Shown here: positions 12,068 to 16,986 of the stretch, piece after piece | How the letters are laid out: each line of letters starts with the position of its first letter | Position numbering within the stretch: the stretch's first letter is position 1 | Source of the DNA: an uncultured Prevotellaceae bacterium | GTDB taxonomy: Bacteria > Bacteroidota > Bacteroidia > Bacteroidales > Bacteroidaceae | NCBI GenBank assembly: GCA_937900485.1 | Contig: CALCEL010000115.1 | Coordinates: 1-16,986, forward strand | Reading direction: 5' to 3' | Length of the DNA: 16,986 bases | Translations under genes and position numbers: made by a program | Notes under the pieces: model-generated | What the model saw: only the letters and a program-made list of their open reading frames with translations | Database searches by the model: none | Told to the model about the DNA's origin: nothing

Positions 12068-13066
12068 TCAGAAATTTCTTCTCAGCAGCTTGTCCGCGAA
12101 CTTATGCAGCGCTTCCTTTTTGCTCTCGTCGACCATTACGTCACCGAGGCTGCTCGTGGCTTCCAAGAACAGAGAGTTGACTCTTTCCTCGGTCATCTCT
12201 TTTATCTTGTACTTCACATATATGTTCTTGAACGTCTCGATTTTCTCGTTTTCGTCTGCGTTATCCTTGCTCATCCACTCTCTCATAATCCTCTTGTCGT
12301 TTTCGTCCGCTTTCTCGAACGCCTTTATGAGTAGGAATGTCTTTTTGTTGTCCACGATGTCTGCTCCCAGTTTCTTCTTGAAGAGTTTAGTGTCTCCGAA
12401 GACGTCGAGCACGTCGTCCTGTAGTTGATAAGCCAGGCCTATTTTCTCTCCGAAGTTATACAGGAGTTCGGAGTCTCTCTCTGGTGCGTTAGCGAGCTGT
12501 GCTCCGATTTTGAGTGCTCCGGCGAGTAGGATAGATGTCTTCAGTCTTATCATCTCCATATATTCCGCTTCTGTGACGTCGTCTCGTTGTTCGAAGTCCA
12601 TGTCATACTGTTGTCCCTCGCATACTCCGAGAGTGGCTTCGATGAAAGTGCGTTGAGCATGGAAGAATGTCTCGTTGATGTCGTTGGTTCTGAGTTTGTC
12701 TGCGTTTGATGTGAAGAGTTGGTACGCCAGTATCAGCATAGTGTCTCCTGACAGTATTGCTGTGTTTTCGTTCCATTTCTTATGGACTGTGACGTTCCCT
12801 CTTCTCAGGTCTGATCTGTCCATGAGGTCGTCGTGCAGAAGCGTGAAGTTGTGGTATGTCTCGAGGGCCACCGCATTATCCATGATGTCGTCCACGTGCT
12901 CTCGGTACATGTTGTAAGCCATGAGCATGAGAGCGGGTCTCACGCGTTTTCCGCCCAAAGACAGTATGTAGTTTATAGGCTCGTACAGAGCTGTAGGCTC
13001 TTTAGAGTACAGATTTTGACTTATATATTTGTTTATCTTCTCTGAGAGTTCACTGAAAGTGTACAT
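12068..13066 (-). CDS. Polyprenyl (isoprenyl) diphosphate synthase
   Basis: This trans-prenyltransferase condenses isopentenyl diphosphate onto allylic diphosphates, giving precursors for quinones or other prenyl lipids. With the start ATG at 13066 (MYTFSELSEKINKYI) it is 332 aa. An upstream in-frame Met at 13129 would lie inside the tonB terminator hairpin, so it is rejected. Motifs are GGKRVRP (38-44), the first Asp-rich motif LLHDDLMD (Asp79, Asp80, Asp83), then RRGNVTVH, the KTSILLAGAL helix, and the second Asp-rich motif YQLQDDVLDVFGD (Asp217, Asp218, Asp221). Phe74 stands five residues before the first Asp and the first motif has no insertion. In the well-studied enzymes this pattern limits the product to about C20. 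The product is therefore inferred as geranylgeranyl or farnesyl diphosphate, less likely a long octaprenyl chain. Confidence 0.92.
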   Translation of the reverse strand: MYTFSELSEKINKYISQNLYSKEPTALYEPINYILSLGGKRVRPALMLMAYNMYREHVDDIMDNAVALETYHNFTLLHDDLMDRSDLRRGNVTVHKKWNENTAILSGDTMLILAYQLFTSNADKLRTNDINETFFHAQRTFIEATLGVCEGQQYDMDFEQRDDVTEAEYMEMIRLKTSILLAGALKIGAQLANAPERDSELLYNFGEKIGLAYQLQDDVLDVFGDTKLFKKKLGADIVDNKKTFLLIKAFEKADENDKRIMREWMSKDNADENEKIETFKNIYVKYKIKEMTEERVNSLFLEATSSLGDVMVDESKKEALHKFADKLLRRNF

Positions 13067-13108
13067 GATTTTTATTAGTTTGTTTCTTGTGTCTTTCTGA
13101 TTAAAACC

Positions 13109-13142
13109 AAATGCCGCATAATTGTACAATCATGCGGCATTT
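13109..13142 (-). terminator. Terminator between tonB and the polyprenyl synthase gene
   Basis: AAATGCCGCAT (13109-13119) and ATGCGGCATTT (13132-13142) are perfect inverses around a loop that contains the palindrome ATTGTACAAT. On the minus strand the stem leads to TTTGGTTTTA. It starts about 20 nt after the tonB stop, so tonB is probably transcribed alone. Confidence 0.72.
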
Positions 13143-13161
13143 GTTATGTGTAGAACAATTT

Positions 13162-13878
13162 TTATTGCAGACGGAACACGACTGGAAGGTTGAATTTCAC
13201 ACGTACAGCCTTACCTCTCTGCTTACCTGGTTTCCAGCGAGGCATTGAAGAAACCACGCGGATTGCCTCCTTGTCGAGTGATGGGTCGACAGAGCGAAGG
13301 ATTTTAGGCTCCACGATTGAGCCGTCCTTGTTTACGACGAAAGATACGAGGACACGTCCCTGTATACCGTTGTCCTGAGCAGCAGAAGGGTACTTGATGT
13401 TCTTCTGGAGCCAAGTTGCGAGTGCTGCGTCACCGCCAGGGAAAGAAGGGTCCTCCTCAACGACGTCGAACACCTCACCCTCGTCGCTTTCCTCCTGAAC
13501 AGGAGCTGGAGGTCCCACCATGACAGGTCCTGAGTGTGGTGATGATGGTCCTGAAGTCGCAACGTTAGTATCCTCAGATGTCTCAATAGTTACCTCCTCA
13601 ATCTCAGTCTCGTTGTCCACGATGTCGAGAATCTCGGCAACCTGCGGAGCGTCTGCTGGTGGTGGAGGGGTGTTTGCGAATATAGGCTGGGTGATTGGCA
13701 CGATTTCCTCCTCTGTGGCATACTGCACAGTGCTGAAAACCTGGCCCTTCTCCTCATACTCATGAGTAGTCCACTCAAAAGCCGCGAACATTGCTGCGAG
13801 ACTGACTACGTAGCCGATGAGCAAGCTCGTGCCTTTCTGACCTTCAAGGTCGGCTTTTTTTGATTTTTTTACTTCCAT
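13162..13878 (-). CDS. tonB: TonB energy transducer
   Basis: TonB spans the periplasm and passes energy from ExbB/ExbD to TonB-dependent outer-membrane receptors such as the SusC family. The ATG at 13878 gives 238 aa starting MEVKKSKKADLEGQKG, the usual Bacteroidales TonB N-terminus; a TTG at 13911 in the same frame is less likely. One membrane helix is at about 18-36 (SLLIGYVVSLAAMFAAFEW). Then come a proline segment (70-80, TPPPPADAP) and an acidic Glu/Asp/Thr/Ser-rich linker to about 145. The C-terminal TonB domain (147-238) has FPGGDAALATWLQKNIKYP, GRVLVSFVVNKDGSI and MPRWKPGKQRGKAVRVKFNLPVVF. The linker is shorter and more acidic than the Pro/Lys repeats of E. coli TonB. A -7-like element lies 45 nt upstream and a terminator directly follows. 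Its likely partners exbB and exbD lie 2.3 kb downstream on the same strand. Confidence 0.94.
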   Translation of the reverse strand: MEVKKSKKADLEGQKGTSLLIGYVVSLAAMFAAFEWTTHEYEEKGQVFSTVQYATEEEIVPITQPIFANTPPPPADAPQVAEILDIVDNETEIEEVTIETSEDTNVATSGPSSPHSGPVMVGPPAPVQEESDEGEVFDVVEEDPSFPGGDAALATWLQKNIKYPSAAQDNGIQGRVLVSFVVNKDGSIVEPKILRSVDPSLDKEAIRVVSSMPRWKPGKQRGKAVRVKFNLPVVFRLQ

Positions 13879-13922
13879 ATAATTATTTTTTGATGATTCT
13901 GTCCGTCTCAATCTATTTGTGG

Positions 13923-13930
13923 CAAAAGTA
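13923..13930 (-). promoter_or_regulatory. Bacteroidota-type -7 promoter element for tonB
   Basis: TACTTTTG, followed by CC on the minus strand, fits TAnnTTTG exactly, 45 nt before the tonB ATG at 13878. A clear TTTG -33 box is absent; the upstream sequence is AGTAAAC plus an A-tract. Confidence 0.45.
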
Positions 13931-14015
13931 ACACTTTTTTTGTTTACTTGACTTACTTTATCTGAAATTTTTGTCTCTTTTCGTTTATTTTATCCTTTTT
14001 ACTCAAATAAAAGTG

Positions 14016-16595
14016 TTATTTCTCCTCTTTATCTGCATCGTGTTCGTCTGTTATTCTTCGGATATACACGTCTTGTTGTGGGAACGGAATCTCAATGTTG
14101 TTCTCGTTAAGGATATTATATATGGTTTCTTTAGCTTTTGCCTGGTAGCCGTATTTCTGGTCGACGAGCAGCCATTGTGTCACCATGAGGTCGACGCTGC
14201 TTGCTCCGAAGTCAGCGAAGATCACCTTTTGTCCTTTGGTAGGGTCGACGATGTCGCGTCCGTCCTCAGTTTTAGTCGCCAGTGGAGCTATTCCGTCGAG
14301 TATCAGTTTCCGCACTCTGTTGATGTCTGTTCCGTACGCCACTCCGACGCTGATTTTGATGAGCTCATACTGGTGGTTTCGTGTGAGGTTTTTGAAGTTC
14401 TTGCTGAAGAGGCTTGAGTTGAGGAAAGCGATGACAGAGCCGTCGAGAGCTGCTATCTGCGTGCTCTGATATGTTATGCTGTCGACTTTACCCTGAACGC
14501 CGTCACACTCTATGTAGTCACCGACTCTCAGTCGTCCGCTCATGAGAGAAATGCCGTAGAAGAAATTCTCCAGAAGGTCTTTCATGGCGAATCCCATACC
14601 TGTAGCGAGTCCTGCTGTCACTATCTCGATGCCGTCCTTTGGCACCTTGAGCAGTATGAGTGTAAAGACGAAGTACGTTCCCCAGACAGTGATCGCTATG
14701 ATGTTTTTCGCCAGAGTGTGGTTGAGGTCCTTAGTACCGTCGTTCAGCATCTTCTTGTAGTTGAAGTAGAAAGATCTGATGGTGTAGTTCATGTAATTGA
14801 AGATGAAGTAGCATGACACGACGAGGCACACCTTAAACAGCGACAGCTTGATGAGGTTGATGCTGATGTAGTCCTTGAAGAAGATGTTGATACACAGGTC
14901 TCGCATTTCGAACGTGTCGGCGGCGAATGCTATGCTGAAGAGTACGGAGAGAACGCCGAGGATAGGTATTATCGCTCTGTTCACTAAGTCGTACATCCAT
15001 GTTATCGTGACGTAGTCGCCGTTGTGCATACTTCTGATCACCTCCTCGTCGGTCACGTTGGCGAAGTCAGGGTTGTCTTTTGTGTACAGCCTTCTGATTC
15101 GTTTCAGGATGACGTTGTTCTCATACAGCTCCATAATGTAGTAGATACATGTTATGGTCTGTATGGCCGCCAGCTGGAACGTCCACCAAATAGTAATCTC
15201 CACGGCGAGCATAGTGAAGCCGGCCCATGATATCACAAGAGACGAGATGATGGTGAACAGTGACACGATGTTATACAGTTTGTCAGACATCGGCACGTGC
15301 TTCCTTGTCTTCTTTGCCACCGTGATCTGCCATATTGTGAAGATGAGCAGTATGATAGGGAAGACGAGGTTGATAATGTTGTTAGGTATGAGCACGATTC
15401 TGAAGAGTATGACGACGAACGCCATGACCATGAACGGGGTGTACATGCGCACTCCGTGTCTGATCTGGTCATTGTTGAGTCTTATGATGAGAGATATCAT
15501 CAGCACCTGCATGAGCCATGTCATGTTCAGCATGAGAGATGTGGACATCTGCCACAGGCTTTTGTCGCTGAGAGTGATCTTGAGAACGATGACTGCTATG
15601 GCGAATATGAGTATTCCGAGTGAGAAGATGAGAGCGGGTCTTTTCTTGTTATAGTTCTCCGTCCTGAATTTAGCGGGCACTACCCATCTGAGTATGATGT
15701 TACTGAGCAGTGTGGCGATGATGAGGTAGAACACCATGGCGATGCTGACGAATATCACGCGCGGTCCTCTCCACTCGGAGTATTTCTGGTCGTTCTTGCT
15801 GAGCGAGCTGTACTTGTCTTGGAAGTCCGTCTTGACCCTTTGCCAGTATCTGTCGATGGTCATCAGTATGGTGAAGTAGTTGTCTCCACCTCTTTTAAAT
15901 ATGTCATCCTGCAGTCTCTTGTATCTGATCTTGGCATATTCGTTGAGTTTACATACCTTGTCGTTGATCTGCTCGTAGTTCTCCTTATCGTTAGACAATG
16001 AAATCAGTATTCTCAGGAGATTGTTCCTCAATGACTTGGCGTGCATGATACACACCTCTCTGTCGGCTTGCTCCTGCTCCGTCAGCACGAAGGTGGAGTC
16101 GATGTCCGACACCGCATTGTTGGTGCTGTCGTTGATCTGCAGCAGCAGGGAGTCGACTGCTGTCATCTTCTTTTTCGCCATGCCGATAGCCGGCGGCAGC
16201 TGCTGCAGCGCATATATGAGGCTGTCATACCTCGCCACCTCCGAAAGGATGTCGGTGCGTATCTTCTGGTATGGCATGTTCGACTTCTGCAGCTCCCTGT
16301 AGAGGTCTGTGGCCTGCTGACAGGCGTAAGCTATGTCGAATGTGAAGTCCGCTTTCTGTGAGTATAGCATAAGGCTGATTTGCTCACATCTTTGAGTGTA
16401 TTCCATGAGTTGGGTGTGTACCATCTTCTGGCGTGACTCCATACGTTCCATCATGAGTCGCTGCTTGATGTGGTTGTTTCTCAGCTCGAGTTTGAGGACT
16501 CCGATGGTCCTACTCAGGTTTTTTTCCTTAAGCACGGCGTTTGCCTGCAAGATGGACAAGCAGACTATCGCCAATGTTAAAATGAATCTTCTCAT
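14016..16595 (-). CDS. Large MscS-family mechanosensitive channel with periplasmic domain
   Basis: MscS channels open under membrane tension and release solutes after osmotic downshock. With the ATG at 16595 the protein is 859 aa with a signal peptide (1-20, cut likely after ANA). A Met pair at 16628 would add 11 polar residues before it. A helical, charged, coiled-coil-like periplasmic domain covers about 20-275. About 11 hydrophobic helices follow, starting near 279 (VIFVSIAMVFYLIIATLL). The last helix is the Gly/Ala-rich pore helix (about 661-685, GLATGMGFAMKDLLENFF). The MscS beta and alpha/beta domains follow, with GRLRVGDYIECDGVQGKV, SVIAFLNSSLFSKNF and VGVAYGTDINRV. The tail is acidic. 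Size and layout resemble MscK/MscM-type channels rather than the 286-aa MscS. It stands alone upstream of tonB on the same strand. Confidence 0.93.
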   Translation of the reverse strand: MRRFILTLAIVCLSILQANAVLKEKNLSRTIGVLKLELRNNHIKQRLMMERMESRQKMVHTQLMEYTQRCEQISLMLYSQKADFTFDIAYACQQATDLYRELQKSNMPYQKIRTDILSEVARYDSLIYALQQLPPAIGMAKKKMTAVDSLLLQINDSTNNAVSDIDSTFVLTEQEQADREVCIMHAKSLRNNLLRILISLSNDKENYEQINDKVCKLNEYAKIRYKRLQDDIFKRGGDNYFTILMTIDRYWQRVKTDFQDKYSSLSKNDQKYSEWRGPRVIFVSIAMVFYLIIATLLSNIILRWVVPAKFRTENYNKKRPALIFSLGILIFAIAVIVLKITLSDKSLWQMSTSLMLNMTWLMQVLMISLIIRLNNDQIRHGVRMYTPFMVMAFVVILFRIVLIPNNIINLVFPIILLIFTIWQITVAKKTRKHVPMSDKLYNIVSLFTIISSLVISWAGFTMLAVEITIWWTFQLAAIQTITCIYYIMELYENNVILKRIRRLYTKDNPDFANVTDEEVIRSMHNGDYVTITWMYDLVNRAIIPILGVLSVLFSIAFAADTFEMRDLCINIFFKDYISINLIKLSLFKVCLVVSCYFIFNYMNYTIRSFYFNYKKMLNDGTKDLNHTLAKNIIAITVWGTYFVFTLILLKVPKDGIEIVTAGLATGMGFAMKDLLENFFYGISLMSGRLRVGDYIECDGVQGKVDSITYQSTQIAALDGSVIAFLNSSLFSKNFKNLTRNHQYELIKISVGVAYGTDINRVRKLILDGIAPLATKTEDGRDIVDPTKGQKVIFADFGASSVDLMVTQWLLVDQKYGYQAKAKETIYNILNENNIEIPFPQQDVYIRRITDEHDADKEEK

Positions 16596-16628
16596 GTTAT
16601 GTGAAATGTGATTTTGTTGTGTCATCAT

Positions 16629-16986
16629 CTTAGATGTGTGTCGTCAGCCGAGGTTTAGTTGGTCTTGTGTTTCGTGCTGTATGACTCTGCAAGCTAATCT
16701 CCCGCGAATATACGTTAAATTTCTGTTTTGTCAGTCAACCACGTTCTGATTGTTTTTTTATCGACGTATGTTGAAAAGGAAAAAGCGGGATAATGCTGTC
16801 CGCGGAGCTTGTTGACAGACATTGTTGATGTGAATGGTAGAAAGAAGTTGCGTAAATAGTACACGGGATGTTTTTCGGTTTTTCTCGGAACCCCTCTCTG
16901 TATAGTACTGTTTAAGAACGAAAATGGTTTTCCATTTCGCACGTTTTTTGCTGTCCGAAACTCCTCTTTTTCCGTTGACACGTGAC
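16629..16986. other. Upstream region of the MscS-type gene, ending in a repeat
   Basis: No firm gene is visible. A TATATTCG on the minus strand (16705-16712) resembles a -7 element with one mismatch and could be the promoter of the channel gene, about 110 nt before its ATG. A minus-strand frame runs open from the window edge to 16715 (88 codons from a GTG at 16981). It begins inside the repeat and has no recognisable domain, so I do not call it a gene. Confidence 0.4.
16932..16986 (-). repeat. Copy B of the dispersed CACGTG repeat, cut by the window edge
   Basis: The complement of 16932-16986 matches 4666-4720 at 47 of 55 bases without gaps, beginning GTCACGTGTCAACG and ending TGCGAAATGG. 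The only visible dyad arm pairs with the CCGTTG end seen in copy A. The rest of the repeat lies beyond the window. Confidence 0.75.

Noticed and set aside
13067..13129. Upstream start of the polyprenyl synthase (21 extra residues)
   Set aside because: The upstream ATG lies within the tonB terminator hairpin, and the 21 residues it would add do not resemble the family N-terminus; the ATG at 13066 gives the normal beginning.
13879..13911. TTG start of tonB adding 11 residues
   Set aside because: The ATG at 13878 gives the characteristic MEVKK N-terminus at a suitable distance from the -7 element.
16715..16981. 88-codon minus-strand frame at the right edge
   Set aside because: It starts with GTG inside the dispersed repeat, has no recognisable domain and ends at the presumed promoter of the MscS gene; it may still be part of a longer element beyond the window.

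Overview
The window looks like a chromosomal segment from a Bacteroidota bacterium, most likely Prevotella/Segatella-like. The evidence is protein content (a PorE-like OmpA lipoprotein, TonB with ExbB and two ExbD proteins, a Bacteroidales-type DHFR), promoters that fit the Bacteroidota -7 element TAnnTTTG rather than sigma-70 boxes, and weak Shine-Dalgarno sequences. The genus is inferred from protein resemblance from memory, not from a search.

Layout. Positions 178-1460 hold a two-gene folate/dTMP operon, thyA-folA, with a 4-nt overlap. Convergent to it is an Lrp/AsnC-family regulator (1504-2001, minus). Divergent from the regulator are an RsmF-like rRNA m5C methyltransferase (2088-3461) and an unrecognised 189-aa protein (3539-4108), closed by two consecutive hairpin terminators. 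Positions 4195-5029 have no convincing gene but are rich in structure: a 67-codon open frame with no start codon, a 119-bp symmetric nested inverted repeat with AGGT/ACCT units about every 22-24 bp, and a CACGTG-centred dyad repeat with a second diverged copy inverted at the right edge (16932-16986).

Everything from 5030 to 16595 is on the minus strand. It starts (in plus coordinates) with a PorE-like lipoprotein (5030-7114) and a decayed IS5-family element (about 7214-8225). Then comes an energy-transduction block, read from high to low coordinates: tonB (13878-13162), polyprenyl diphosphate synthase (13066-12068), tatD (12061-11255), tRNA-Ser(GGA) (11150-11063), exbB (10847-10023), a conserved-looking 4-TM protein (9944-9438), exbD1 (9410-8820) and exbD2 (8823-8356), ending at a strong terminator. 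A large MscS-family channel (16595-14016) lies upstream of tonB.

How the genes fit together. ExbB/ExbD/TonB would energise TonB-dependent outer-membrane receptors, and the unnamed 4-TM protein between exbB and exbD1 is a candidate accessory subunit. The polyprenyl synthase supplies isoprenoid chains, the MscS channel guards against osmotic shock, and the PorE-like protein ties the outer membrane or type IX secretion apparatus to peptidoglycan. I do not see a complete new defence or biosynthetic system. The least explained material is the repeat-rich 4.2-5.0 kb region, its inverted partner at the window end, and the 4-TM protein.
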